Positions 23,595-32,878 of a stretch of DNA of 50,524 nt are shown here, piece after piece (position 1 is the first letter of the stretch; every line of letters starts with the position of its first letter). The DNA is from Vitreoscilla sp. Lineage in GTDB: Bacteria > Pseudomonadota > Gammaproteobacteria > Burkholderiales > Burkholderiaceae_C. The translations under genes and the position numbers were made by a program. The DNA is taken from positions 1-50,524 of the forward strand of contig JADMKA010000193.1 in NCBI GenBank assembly GCA_018780145.1, written 5' to 3'. The notes under the pieces are model-generated. The model worked only from the letters and a program-made list of their open reading frames with translations, ran no database searches and was not told the origin of the DNA.

Positions 23595-25787
23595 ATGAAC
23601 CTGCACCACCGCTTCTTCTCCATCGCCCCGCTGGCCCTGGCCGCCCTGCTCGCCACCGCGCCGGTGGTGCATGGCCAGGACACCGACCCGCCGATGCCGG
23701 CCATCAAGTCCAAGGCGCCGGTCACGCTGAACTTCGTCAACGCCGAGATCGAATCGGTGTCACGGGCCATCGGCACCATGCTGGACCGGCAGATCGTGGT
23801 CGACCCGCGCGTCAAGGGCCAGATCACCGTCACCAGCGAGAAGGCGCAACCCCCGCAGGAGGCCTGGCGCAGCTACCTGGCGGCCCTGCGCGGCATGGGC
23901 TTCACCGTGGTCGAGAACGCGGGCCTGCTGAAGGTGGTGCCCGAGGCCGAAGCCAAGCTGCAGGCCGGCACGGTGCAGATCGGCGCGCCCACGCTGCGCG
24001 GCGACCAGATCCTGACCCAGATCTTCCGCCTCAACCACGAGAACCCGAACAACCTGGTGGCCGTGCTGCGGCCGCTGATCAGTGCCAACAACACGATCAA
24101 CGCCAACCCGGCCAACGGCACGCTGATCATCACCGACTACGCCGACAACCTGCAGCGCCTGGCCAAGATCATCGCCGCGCTGGACCAGCCGGCCGCCTCC
24201 GAGGTCGAGGTGATCCAGGTGAGGCACGCGCTGGCCGCCGACCTGGCGCCGCTGCTGCAAAAGCTCACCGAGGGCGGCGCGGGCACCACCGTGCCGGGTG
24301 GCGCCAACACCCAGGCATCGGCCACGTCCATCGTCGTCGAGCCACGCAGCAACGCACTGATCGTGCGCACCGCCAACCCGGTGCGCATGAACGCGGTGAA
24401 ATCGCTGATCGAGAAGCTCGACAAGCCCATCGCCGGTGGCGGCCCGGCCGGCAACATCTGGGTCGTCTACCTGAAGAACGCCGACGCGGTGAAGCTCGCC
24501 GAGGTGCTGCGCGCCGCCATCTCCAGCGGCACGGCAGCCACCAGCGGCGCCAGCACGGGCGGCAGCACCTCGTCCAACGTCGGCGGCATTTCCCGGCCGG
24601 CAACGCCCACCGGCGGCATCGCCGCCAACACTGGCGGCAGCGCGACGAGCGGCCTCAGCAGCGCGGCCACCACCCCGGTCTCGGCATCGGCCGGCCCGTC
24701 GACCGGCGGCCAGATCCAGGCCGACCCGGCGACCAACTCGCTGATCATCTCGGCGCCCGAGCCGGTCTACCGGCAGATGCGCCAGGTCATCGACCAGCTC
24801 GACACCCGGCGCGCGCAGGTCTACGTGGAGACCTTGATCGTCAAGGTCGACGCCACCAAGGCGGCGGAGTTCGGCTTCCAGTGGCAGAGCCTGCTGGGCA
24901 ACACCGACAGCAAAGTGGTCGGCGTGGCCGGCACCAATTTCGGCAGCACCGGCAACATCATCGACCTCTCGCTGTCGGGCGCTGGTGCCACCTCCACCGG
25001 CACCGCCACCGCGTCGGCGAGCGCGCAAATCGGCAGCGGGCTGAACATCGGCGTGTTCCGCAAGATCGCCGGCTTCTACACGCTGGGCGCGTTGGCCCGC
25101 TTCCTGGAAACGAACACCGGCGCGAACATCCTGTCCACACCCAACCTGGTGGCGCTGGACAACGAGGAGGCCAAGATCGTGATCGGCTCGAACGTGCCGT
25201 TCACCACCGGCTCGTTCACCAACACCGGCACCGGCAACGGCGCGGTCAACCCGTTCAACACCGTCGAGCGCAAGGACGTGGGCATCACGCTGCGCATCAA
25301 GAGCCAGATCGGCGAGGGCGGCACGGTGCGCATGACCGTGTTCCAGGAAAGCAGCTCGCTGCGCAACGACAACTCGCAGATCACCGACAAGAGCTCCATC
25401 GAAACCACCGTGGTGGTCGACGACGGCAGCATGATGGTGCTGGGCGGTCTGCTGAAGGACGAATACGGCGACAACGAGGGCAAGATCCCGGGCCTGGGGA
25501 GCATCCCCATCCTCGGCAACCTGTTCCGCAACGAAGGCCGCACCCGCATCAAGAGCAACCTGATGCTGTTCCTGCGCCCGGTGGTGCTGCGCACGCCGCA
25601 AGCCGCCGAGCAGATGATGATCGACCGCTACGACGCGATCCGCAGCGTGCAGTCGTCGAACCAGAAGGAGCCGACGATGGTGTTGCCGGTGGATGGTTCG
25701 CTGGTGCTGCCCGAGCGCCAGCCCGGCAGGCTGCCCCAATCCCAGGTGGTCGTGCCGACCGCGCCGGCCTCGGCCCCGGGCCAGTAA
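23595..25787 (+). CDS. gspD: Type II secretion outer-membrane secretin GspD
   Basis: A 730-aa secretin that forms the outer-membrane exit channel. Signal peptide to about residue 27 (VVHG-QD). N0 opens with VTLNFVNAEIESVSRAIG; N1-N3 ring domains follow, with a long Gly/Ser/Thr-rich insertion at about residues 308-375 in N3. The secretin domain contains VPFTTGSFTN, VGITLRIKSQI and the hallmark VDDGSMMVLGGLL ... PGLGSIPILGNLF. The C terminus is short. Whether a pilotin is used is not visible here. Confidence 0.96.
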   Translation: MNLHHRFFSIAPLALAALLATAPVVHGQDTDPPMPAIKSKAPVTLNFVNAEIESVSRAIGTMLDRQIVVDPRVKGQITVTSEKAQPPQEAWRSYLAALRGMGFTVVENAGLLKVVPEAEAKLQAGTVQIGAPTLRGDQILTQIFRLNHENPNNLVAVLRPLISANNTINANPANGTLIITDYADNLQRLAKIIAALDQPAASEVEVIQVRHALAADLAPLLQKLTEGGAGTTVPGGANTQASATSIVVEPRSNALIVRTANPVRMNAVKSLIEKLDKPIAGGGPAGNIWVVYLKNADAVKLAEVLRAAISSGTAATSGASTGGSTSSNVGGISRPATPTGGIAANTGGSATSGLSSAATTPVSASAGPSTGGQIQADPATNSLIISAPEPVYRQMRQVIDQLDTRRAQVYVETLIVKVDATKAAEFGFQWQSLLGNTDSKVVGVAGTNFGSTGNIIDLSLSGAGATSTGTATASASAQIGSGLNIGVFRKIAGFYTLGALARFLETNTGANILSTPNLVALDNEEAKIVIGSNVPFTTGSFTNTGTGNGAVNPFNTVERKDVGITLRIKSQIGEGGTVRMTVFQESSSLRNDNSQITDKSSIETTVVVDDGSMMVLGGLLKDEYGDNEGKIPGLGSIPILGNLFRNEGRTRIKSNLMLFLRPVVLRTPQAAEQMMIDRYDAIRSVQSSNQKEPTMVLPVDGSLVLPERQPGRLPQSQVVVPTAPASAPGQ

Positions 25788-25802
25788 ACCGAGCACCCTG
25801 CC

Positions 25803-27224
<1,422 letters not shown>

Positions 27225-27230
27225 GCATGA

Positions 27231-27310
27231 ACCCCCAAGCTAGCCGCTCCGCGCCTGCGCTGCCCCCCAAGGGGGCGCTCAGTTCCTTGGGAACGGCCCT
27301 GCGGAACTGA
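27231..27310. repeat. Palindromic intergenic repeat between gspE and gspF
   Basis: It begins ACCCCCAAGC and contains the hairpin GCCCCC-CAA-GGGGGC (27262-27276) and GTTCC-TTG-GGAAC (27282-27294), the latter inside a wider CAGTTCC/GGAACTG pair (27280-27309). From memory this matches a repeat type scattered through Burkholderiales genomes. It sits within the gsp transcript and could tune gspF expression. Confidence 0.65.
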
Positions 27311-27312
27311 CG

Positions 27313-28545
27313 ATGCCCGCCTTCAAGTACGAAGCCCTCGACGCCGCCGGCAAGGCCAGCACCGGCCTGGTCGAGGCCGACAACGCCAAGACCGCGCGCG
27401 CCCAGGTGCGCGCGAAATCGCTGGTGCCGCTGTCGGTGACGCCGGTGGCCAGCCAGGCCGAGGCCAACTCCAGCGGCATCGGCGCCACGGTGCGCTTCGG
27501 CGGCCGGCGCGCCTTCAGTGCCAGCGGGCTCACCGTCTGGACGCGCCAGCTGGCCGGCCTGGTCGGCTCCGGCCTGCCACTGGAGCGCGCACTCACCGCA
27601 CTGGCCGACGAGGCCGAGGAGCCGCGCCAGCGCGAGCTGATCGCCCACCTGAAGAGCGAGGTCAACGCCGGCAGCCCGTTCGCCCGCGCGCTCGCTTCCG
27701 GCCCGCGCGAGTTCGACGAGGTCTACCGCGCGGTGGTGGCCGCCGGCGAGCAGAGCGGCGCGCTGGGCGGCGTGCTCGAACGCCTGGCCGACGACCTGGA
27801 GGAGCGCCAGGCGCTGAAGGCCAAGCTGGTTGGCGCGATGCTGTACCCGGCCATCGTCTCGCTGATCGCCATCATCATCGTCACCTTCCTGGTCACCTAC
27901 GTGGTGCCGCAGGTGGCGTCGGTGTTCACCAGCAGCAAGCGGGCCCTGCCCACGCTGACGGTGGCGATGCTCAACATCAGCGCCTTCGTGCGCAACTACG
28001 GCCTGTATGTGCTGGTGCTGCTGGCGGCTGGCGGCGCGATGCTCAGCTTCTCGCTGCGCAACGAAGCCTTCCGCGAGCGTTTCGATGCCGCCTTCCTGCG
28101 CCTGCCGCTGTTCGGCCGCCTGGCCCGGGGCTACAACGCCGCCCGCTTTGCCGGCACCTTGGCCATGCTGGCGGGTGCGGGCGTGCCCATCCTGAAGGCG
28201 CTGCAGGCGGCCGCCGAGACGCTGGGCAACCGTGCGATGCGGGCGGATGCAATGGCCGCGCTGGTGCAGGTGCGCGAAGGCGCGCCGCTGGCGTCGGCGC
28301 TGGCCGCCAAGAAACGCTTCCCGGGCCTGCTGGCGATGTTCGCCCGCTTGGGCGAGCAGACCGGCAAGCTGCCCGCCATGCTGGACCGTGCCGCACGCCA
28401 GCTCGGCAGCGAGGTGCAGCGCCGCGCGCTGGCCATCGCCACCCTGCTGGAGCCGCTGCTCATCGTGGCCATGGGCGTGATGGTGATGCTGATCGTGCTC
28501 TCGGTGCTGCTGCCCATCATCCAGCTCAACACCTGGGTGAAGTAG
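27313..28545 (+). CDS. gspF: Type II secretion inner-membrane platform protein GspF
   Basis: A 410-aa polytopic platform protein that couples ATPase movement to the pseudopilus. The opening MPAFKYEALDAAGKASTG is typical, two cytoplasmic helical-bundle domains contain LVGSGLPLERALTALADEAE and MLAGAGVPILKALQAAAET, and transmembrane segments lie near 182-205, 230-250 and 382-402 (LLIVAMGVMVMLIVLSVLL). It is the last gsp gene, about 90 bp behind gspE. Confidence 0.96.
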   Translation: MPAFKYEALDAAGKASTGLVEADNAKTARAQVRAKSLVPLSVTPVASQAEANSSGIGATVRFGGRRAFSASGLTVWTRQLAGLVGSGLPLERALTALADEAEEPRQRELIAHLKSEVNAGSPFARALASGPREFDEVYRAVVAAGEQSGALGGVLERLADDLEERQALKAKLVGAMLYPAIVSLIAIIIVTFLVTYVVPQVASVFTSSKRALPTLTVAMLNISAFVRNYGLYVLVLLAAGGAMLSFSLRNEAFRERFDAAFLRLPLFGRLARGYNAARFAGTLAMLAGAGVPILKALQAAAETLGNRAMRADAMAALVQVREGAPLASALAAKKRFPGLLAMFARLGEQTGKLPAMLDRAARQLGSEVQRRALAIATLLEPLLIVAMGVMVMLIVLSVLLPIIQLNTWVK

Positions 28546-28594
28546 GGGGTTGGGTGCCGCGCGCGGGTGGCCGATATTCGGCCATGATCGCGGC

Positions 28595-28990
28595 ATGACG
28601 ACAGTGTTCGAGGCGGCCCACGCAGTCGAGGCCCACATGGTGTTGAACCTGCTGCAACAGCAGGGGGTGGCAGGCCGGATCGAGGGCGAGTACCTGCAGG
28701 GCGCCATCGGCCAGTTGCCCGCTCGCGGCCTGGTGCGCGTCGTGGTCGACGACGAGGACCTGGCCGCAGCGCGTGCCATCGTCGCGGCATTCGAGGCCGA
28801 GCAGCCATCGGATGCCACTGGCCGGACGCCCGCACAGGCAGCGCCGAGCCGCTGGGCGTGGTTCCTCGCCGGCGTGCTGCTCGGTGCGCTCGCAGCCGCG
28901 GCGATGTTGCGCGCGCCGGTGGCCCCGGGCGGCCAGGCGGCATGCACGGACACGTCTTGCGGCAGGCCGCAATATTCCCCTCACCTCTAA
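28595..28990 (+). CDS. DUF2007 domain protein with C-terminal membrane segment
   Basis: A 131-aa protein. The N-terminal 65 residues match DUF2007, a putative signal-transducing fold (TTVFEAAHAVEAHMVLNLLQ, GLVRVVVDDEDLAAARAI), followed by a linker and one transmembrane helix (WAWFLAGVLLGALAAAAML, about residues 87-105). Start ATG 28595; the palindrome GGCCGATATTCGGCC lies just upstream. Its TAA stop lies inside the left box of an attC-like element. Function unknown. Confidence 0.75.
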   Translation: MTTVFEAAHAVEAHMVLNLLQQQGVAGRIEGEYLQGAIGQLPARGLVRVVVDDEDLAAARAIVAAFEAEQPSDATGRTPAQAAPSRWAWFLAGVLLGALAAAAMLRAPVAPGGQAACTDTSCGRPQYSPHL

Positions 28991-29136
28991 CGTTAGTCGT
29001 CCTCTTACCACCGCCCGTGAAATTCACGCGCTCGCGTCCGATGAACTCGCCAGGTCGGGGAGCAAAGATCGCAAGACTGGCTATCACCTCCGTCCTGCGG
29101 CAAACCGCAGGCCGCCCCTTACGTCGAACGTTAGGT
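28985..29136. repeat. attC-like element bounded by imperfect inverted repeats
   Basis: The ends pair: CTAACGTTAGTCGT (28987-29000) against the complement of ACGTCGAACGTTAG (29121-29134), 12 of 14 matches. The right box GTTAGGT (29130-29136) fits the integron R' consensus GTTRRRY; the left CTCTAAC fits RYYYAAC except for its first base. Internal hairpins lie at 29016-29028 and 29094-29111 (CCTGCGG-CAAA-CCGCAGG). Stop codons of both flanking genes lie inside the boxes. No integrase gene is in the window. Confidence 0.5.
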
Positions 29137-29532
29137 TTCTGAGTACGCCACCTTGAGCCCAAGGTGCTCTGCGAAGGGCAGAAAGTCCTTGTCGGCATGA
29201 AGCAACGTCAAGCCGCTTTCAATGCACCGGGTCGCAATCAGCGTGTCAATGGCCTTCCGAATCGTGATTCCCATTGCTCGCAGTGTTCGGTAGTTCTCCG
29301 AAGCCTTCACCGCAATGTCGTAGCCGACCAAGTCAATGTGGTCAAAGGCCTCCAAGGCCTGCTTCACCAGCTTGAGCTCACGCTCGTCTCGAACACCTTG
29401 CAGCACCTCCGCCGCGATCAAGTCGCCCACGGCCAGCGGGCTGCGGCCGAGCAGCGAGTCAAGGAGCGCTACCTGCGGGGTGTCAGCCGAACGAAAATAG
29501 TCGATCCAAACGCTGGAATCGACCAGAATCAC
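29131..29532 (-). CDS. vapC: VapC-type PIN-domain ribonuclease toxin
   Basis: A 133-aa PIN-domain endoribonuclease. All four acidic active-site residues are visible: Asp5 (MILVDSSVWIDYF), Glu42 (AAEVLQG), Asp96 (KAIDTLIA) and Asp114 (LLHADKDF). VapC toxins cut tRNA or rRNA and are held in check by VapB. Start is GTG 29532, overlapping the vapB stop by 4 nt (GTGA). GC content is clearly lower than in flanking clusters, which suggests acquisition. Confidence 0.92.
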   Translation of the reverse strand: MILVDSSVWIDYFRSADTPQVALLDSLLGRSPLAVGDLIAAEVLQGVRDERELKLVKQALEAFDHIDLVGYDIAVKASENYRTLRAMGITIRKAIDTLIATRCIESGLTLLHADKDFLPFAEHLGLKVAYSET

Positions 29533-29723
29533 CGGTCGGTCCTCATGGCGTTCAGGTCACCTTCCCAGGTAATCTTTCCCTTGAGCTGACGAACCTTTTC
29601 TTGTGCTCGAAGTTGAACCAAGGTCTTCAAGCCCAGTTCCACTGCCTCGCGCTTTGTCTTTGCGCCGGTGGCCTTCAGCGCATCTTTCATGAGCTTGTCG
29701 TCAATCTCAATGTTGGTCCGCAT
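29529..29723 (-). CDS. vapB: VapB-type antitoxin
   Basis: A 64-aa antitoxin. The N-terminal MRTNIEIDDKLMKDAL ... TKREAVELGLKTLV is the ribbon-helix-helix DNA-binding part of the VapB (type II, DUF2191-like) family, and the C-terminal part (GKITWEGDLNAMR) wraps around VapC. The ATG at 29723 begins the conserved domain; the longer frame to 29762 would run through the operator. Autoregulation is supported by the palindrome just upstream. Confidence 0.92.
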   Translation of the reverse strand: MRTNIEIDDKLMKDALKATGAKTKREAVELGLKTLVQLRAQEKVRQLKGKITWEGDLNAMRTDR

Positions 29724-29724
29724 G

Positions 29725-29754
29725 ATGTGTACTCCAACTGCTGCTAGTACACAT
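29725..29754. promoter_or_regulatory. VapB operator palindrome
   Basis: ATGTGTACT (29725-29733) and AGTACACAT (29746-29754) form a perfect 9-bp inverted repeat with a 12-bp spacer, ending right at the vapB start codon. This is the expected place and shape for binding by a ribbon-helix-helix antitoxin dimer pair. Confidence 0.75.
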
Positions 29755-29768
29755 AATAGCACTGACCC

Positions 29769-30860
29769 CTATGACGGCAGGAAATCCATCGGGTAGGTGA
29801 CGTCCATCGGGTTGACGTCCTTGGCGCCGAAGTCGAACTGGCGGATGCGCGCCAGCAGCTTCTGCTCCAGATCCGGCGAGTTCAGTTCGGTGGAGACGAT
29901 GCGGCAGTCGGTGACCTGGCCCGAGGGCGCCACCTTCAGCGCCAGCACCACCTTGCCTTGCAGGCTCGGGTCTTCGCGCAGCGCACGGTTGTAGATGGCG
30001 TAGATGGCGCCCTTGTTGCGTTCGAAGACGAGGCGGATGTCCTCGATCGAGCGCGAGGCCTTGCCGGTGTTGCCCTTCTGGATCGTCCCGCCGGCCGCGC
30101 CGGGGCCCGCGCCCAGGCCCTTGCCGGTGCCGCCAGCGCCGCCGCCACCCGGGCCGCCGCCCCCACCACCACCGGCTGCGCCTTCGACCAGCGTGGTCGA
30201 TCGGCCGGCCAGGCCACCGCCGCCCGTATCCCGGCTGTAGCCGGCCACATTGATGCCGCCCGAGCCGCCAGTGGCGTTGGAGGTGATCATCGAACGCACC
30301 GGCAGGCCCGGCTGGGTGCCGGCACCGACCCCCACGCCAACGCCGGTGCCCACGCCCAGGCCGGGCTTGATGCTCTCGGGGTTGATCTGCACGGCCACCG
30401 GGGCACTGTGCATCTCGGCCAGTTGATCCTTCATCGCCAGCAGGCCAACGCCGGTGGCCTTGCGGCGCGCCGCGTCGATCGCCTCGCCCGGTGGCTTGCC
30501 CGGGATGGGGTTGCGCGCCTCGGGCACCGGCGCCTTCTTGTCAGGCTGCGGCTTCGAATCGGGCAGCTTGGCCGGCTCGGGCGCCTTCTCGGTGGTCTCC
30601 GCCTTTTTCAGCACCTCGGGCGCACGCGGCGGCGGCACCGGCAGCGGCTTGTCCTCCAGCAGCAGCTTGGCCAGCGGCGGCGGCAGCGGCTGCACCACGT
30701 CGTGGACGATGTCGGGCACCGGCAACCACGGCAGCGCGAGGCCGAACAGCAGCACCAACGCGATCACCGTGCCGTTGATGCGACGGAAACGCGCGTCATC
30801 CTCGGGCGGTGTCGCCCAGGCCAGCACCGGGTTGCGGAAGGAAACGGCGAGCGCTGTCAT
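29769..30860 (-). CDS. TonB-like AgmX/PglI C-terminal domain protein
   Basis: A 363-aa bitopic envelope protein, last gene of the long operon. One transmembrane segment (about residues 30-46, GTVIALVLLFGLALPWL) precedes a Pro/Lys-rich spacer, a Gly-rich linker (about 165-260, with GGGGGGG runs) and a C-terminal TonB-like AgmX domain (about 270-363, IRLVFERNKGAIYAIYNRAL, GKVVLALKVAPSGQVTDCRI, FPLS-type end). AgmX domains occur in GltG and GltJ of the Myxococcus motility machine, where they connect a TolQR-type motor to the outer layers. The start overlaps the ExbD stop by one base (TGATG). Confidence 0.85.
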   Translation of the reverse strand: MTALAVSFRNPVLAWATPPEDDARFRRINGTVIALVLLFGLALPWLPVPDIVHDVVQPLPPPLAKLLLEDKPLPVPPPRAPEVLKKAETTEKAPEPAKLPDSKPQPDKKAPVPEARNPIPGKPPGEAIDAARRKATGVGLLAMKDQLAEMHSAPVAVQINPESIKPGLGVGTGVGVGVGAGTQPGLPVRSMITSNATGGSGGINVAGYSRDTGGGGLAGRSTTLVEGAAGGGGGGGPGGGGAGGTGKGLGAGPGAAGGTIQKGNTGKASRSIEDIRLVFERNKGAIYAIYNRALREDPSLQGKVVLALKVAPSGQVTDCRIVSTELNSPDLEQKLLARIRQFDFGAKDVNPMDVTYPMDFLPS

Positions 30861-31354
30861 CAGGCCCCCGCTTTCTGGCGCACCGCGAACGAGACGTCGC
30901 TGAAGTTCGCGCGGGCGCAGGTGAACATCACCTTGCGCAGCAGCTGGTAGGGGATGTCCTTGTCACCGAGGATGGTGATGGCCTGGGCGGTGGCCTGGTT
31001 CTCGGCGCGAACCACCTGGCGGGTGGCCAGGCGATCCAGCTCGGCCTTCAGCGGCGCGATCAGGTCACCGGTGTCGGCCAGCACCTCGGCCACGGCGGCG
31101 ATGCGGCGGCCTTCGACGACGATGTCGCTGCCACTGACCACCACCACCAGGGTCTCCTTGGGTTCCTTCAATGCGGTGGATTCGGGCAGCTTCACCGCCG
31201 TGGTGGTCTGCAGCAGCTCGATGCCGCCGGAGTTGGACAGCAGGAAGAAGATCAGCAGCGTGAACACGTCGATCAGCGAGACGAGGTTCAGGTCGAGCTG
31301 CTGCTGGTTGCGGGCGTGCCGCTCGGCGCGCTTCTGCAGCGGAGTGAGCTTCAT
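30860..31354 (-). CDS. ExbD/TolR-family motor subunit (with catalytic Asp)
   Basis: A 164-aa inner-membrane protein with one transmembrane helix. LNLVSLIDVFTLLIFFLLS (about residues 22-40) keeps the protonatable Asp that carries the proton in ExbD, TolR and MotB. The periplasmic part ends in the family pattern ITILGDKDIPYQLLRKVM, CARANFSDVSFAV. It is paired with a second, different ExbD-like protein upstream and a TolQ/ExbB protein, the same one-Q-two-R layout as AglRQS of Myxococcus. Confidence 0.9.
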   Translation of the reverse strand: MKLTPLQKRAERHARNQQQLDLNLVSLIDVFTLLIFFLLSNSGGIELLQTTTAVKLPESTALKEPKETLVVVVSGSDIVVEGRRIAAVAEVLADTGDLIAPLKAELDRLATRQVVRAENQATAQAITILGDKDIPYQLLRKVMFTCARANFSDVSFAVRQKAGA

Positions 31355-31367
31355 GAGCGGGGCGCCT

Positions 31368-31859
31368 TCAGCGCGCTCGCACCGGCGCGTCGCCGATCGA
31401 GATGTTGGGGAAGAGCTCGGTGGTCACCAGGTTGGCGCCCTGGGCCACCGAATGGGCGCGCACCGCGTCCATCACGTGCACCAGCCGGTCGTAGGAGGTG
31501 TCGGGCTCGGCCAGCACCGAAGCGTCGAGCTGGTCCGGGAACTTGCCCTTGACCTGTTGGATGAGATTGCCCAGCACCGCCAGGTCCGGCCCTTCGGGAA
31601 GATTGGGAATGCGCTGGATCAGGCCGCCGATGCGGTCGCCCACCTCGACGGCGTCGGGCCGGATCACCACCTCCAGCTGCAGGTTGTTGACCTTCAGCTG
31701 CTCGACGCCGGCCGACTGCGCAGGCAGGCTCATGTCGAGCACCGCCAGCCGGGTGAAGACGGCGGTGGACAGCAGGAAGGGCACCAGCACCACGATCAGA
31801 TTCAGGAACGCGGTGATCTCCAGCGCGGCTGGATCTTTTTTCAGGCGTCGGACGCGCAT
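31368..31859 (-). CDS. ExbD/TolR-family protein lacking the transmembrane Asp
   Basis: A 163-aa bitopic inner-membrane protein. Its transmembrane helix (ITAFLNLIVVLVPFLLSTAV, about residues 15-34) aligns with that of ExbD, but the proton-carrying Asp is Asn. The periplasmic domain is ExbD-like (DRLVHVMDAVRAHS, LFPNISIGDAPVRAR). It probably forms a mixed dimer with the Asp-containing paralogue next to it. Gaps to both neighbours are 13 bp. Confidence 0.85.
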   Translation of the reverse strand: MRVRRLKKDPAALEITAFLNLIVVLVPFLLSTAVFTRLAVLDMSLPAQSAGVEQLKVNNLQLEVVIRPDAVEVGDRIGGLIQRIPNLPEGPDLAVLGNLIQQVKGKFPDQLDASVLAEPDTSYDRLVHVMDAVRAHSVAQGANLVTTELFPNISIGDAPVRAR

Positions 31860-31872
31860 CTCGGTGCTGCCT

Positions 31873-32526
31873 TCAGCGGTTGGCGGGCTGCTCGGGCGCG
31901 ATGCGCTGCATCAGGTTCAGGAAGCTGATCTTGGCGGCCTCCAGACCGTCGACGATTTCGCTGGTGCGCGCCTGCAGGAAGGCGTGGATCAGCAGGAAGG
32001 GGATCGCCACCATCAGCGCGAAGGCGGTGTTGTTCATGGCGATCGAGATCGAGGCCGACAGCAGCTCGGCCTTCTCGGCCGGGTTCACCTGGGCCACCGC
32101 CGTGAAGCCCTTGATCAGGCCGATGATGGTGCCCAGCAGGCCCACCAGCGTGATCACGTTGGCGAAGGTGGCAATGTAGTGGGTGCGGCGCTCCAGGCGC
32201 GGCACGATCTCCATCATGCCCTCCTCCATCGCCATGTCCAGGTCTTCACGCCGGCGAGAGGTCTGCAGGCGGGTCAGGCCGTGGTTGACGATGTTGCCGA
32301 TCGCCGAATCAGACTCCGAGGCCATGCCCAGCACTTCCTTCAGCTGGCCGCCCTGCAGCATCGGAAGCATCTTGGCCCACGCCTGGCGGTTGGCGGTGCG
32401 CGAGCGGCGCAGGAAGACCCAGCGCTCGATCGCGATCGCCAGGCCCATCGCCATGATCAACAGGCTGGGGTAGAGGAACACACCACAGTCCTGAAAGAAC
32501 TTCACGGCCGTCTGAAAGGCATTCAT
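31873..32526 (-). CDS. MotA/TolQ/ExbB-family proton channel protein
   Basis: A 217-aa inner-membrane motor stator. Three transmembrane helices: about 15-33 (GVFLYPSLLIMAMGLAIAI), 120-142 (IATFANVITLVGLLGTIIGL) and 160-185 (SISIAMNNTAFALMVAIPFL). The conserved LLGTIIGLIKGF and the small-residue helix are typical of TolQ/ExbB. It powers a TonB-like or Glt-like trans-envelope complex with the two ExbD proteins and the AgmX protein downstream. Confidence 0.93.
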   Translation of the reverse strand: MNAFQTAVKFFQDCGVFLYPSLLIMAMGLAIAIERWVFLRRSRTANRQAWAKMLPMLQGGQLKEVLGMASESDSAIGNIVNHGLTRLQTSRRREDLDMAMEEGMMEIVPRLERRTHYIATFANVITLVGLLGTIIGLIKGFTAVAQVNPAEKAELLSASISIAMNNTAFALMVAIPFLLIHAFLQARTSEIVDGLEAAKISFLNLMQRIAPEQPANR

Positions 32527-32581
32527 CAGTCAATCTCCGAAAACAAAGGGCAGGTGCAAGGACGTGGCCGGGGCCAGGAAT

Positions 32582-32878
32582 TCAAGGTTTGGCGGCGGGT
32601 GCCGCCGGTTGCGGTCGGGTCAGGGCGTCGTACTGGATCTGGCGGCGGAAGACGTCGCGATCGACCGGCGCCAGCGCTTCGTCGAGCACGCTCACGGTCG
32701 GTCGGCCAGCCAGGTCGCCCGGCAACGGCTTCTTCCACGGCACGATGTACAACACCTTGGGCAGCTCCCGGTTGCCGATGATCTGGGTGCGGTCGATCTC
32801 GGCCTTGTCCTGCGACCAGGCCGAACCGACCGCCAGCAGCAGGGTGATCGGCACACCCAAGCAAGACGTGAGCCTCAT
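32582..32878 (-). CDS. Small periplasmic hypothetical protein
   Basis: A 98-aa exported protein: signal peptide MRLTSCLGVPITLLLAVGSA with cleavage near WSQ-DK. The mature 75 residues include QIIGNRELPKVLYIVPWKKP and a Pro/Ala-rich end. No family is recognised. It starts inside the stop of the upstream TPR gene (4-nt overlap) and precedes the TolQ-like gene by 55 bp, so it is probably part of the complex. Confidence 0.75.
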   Translation of the reverse strand: MRLTSCLGVPITLLLAVGSAWSQDKAEIDRTQIIGNRELPKVLYIVPWKKPLPGDLAGRPTVSVLDEALAPVDRDVFRRQIQYDALTRPQPAAPAAKP

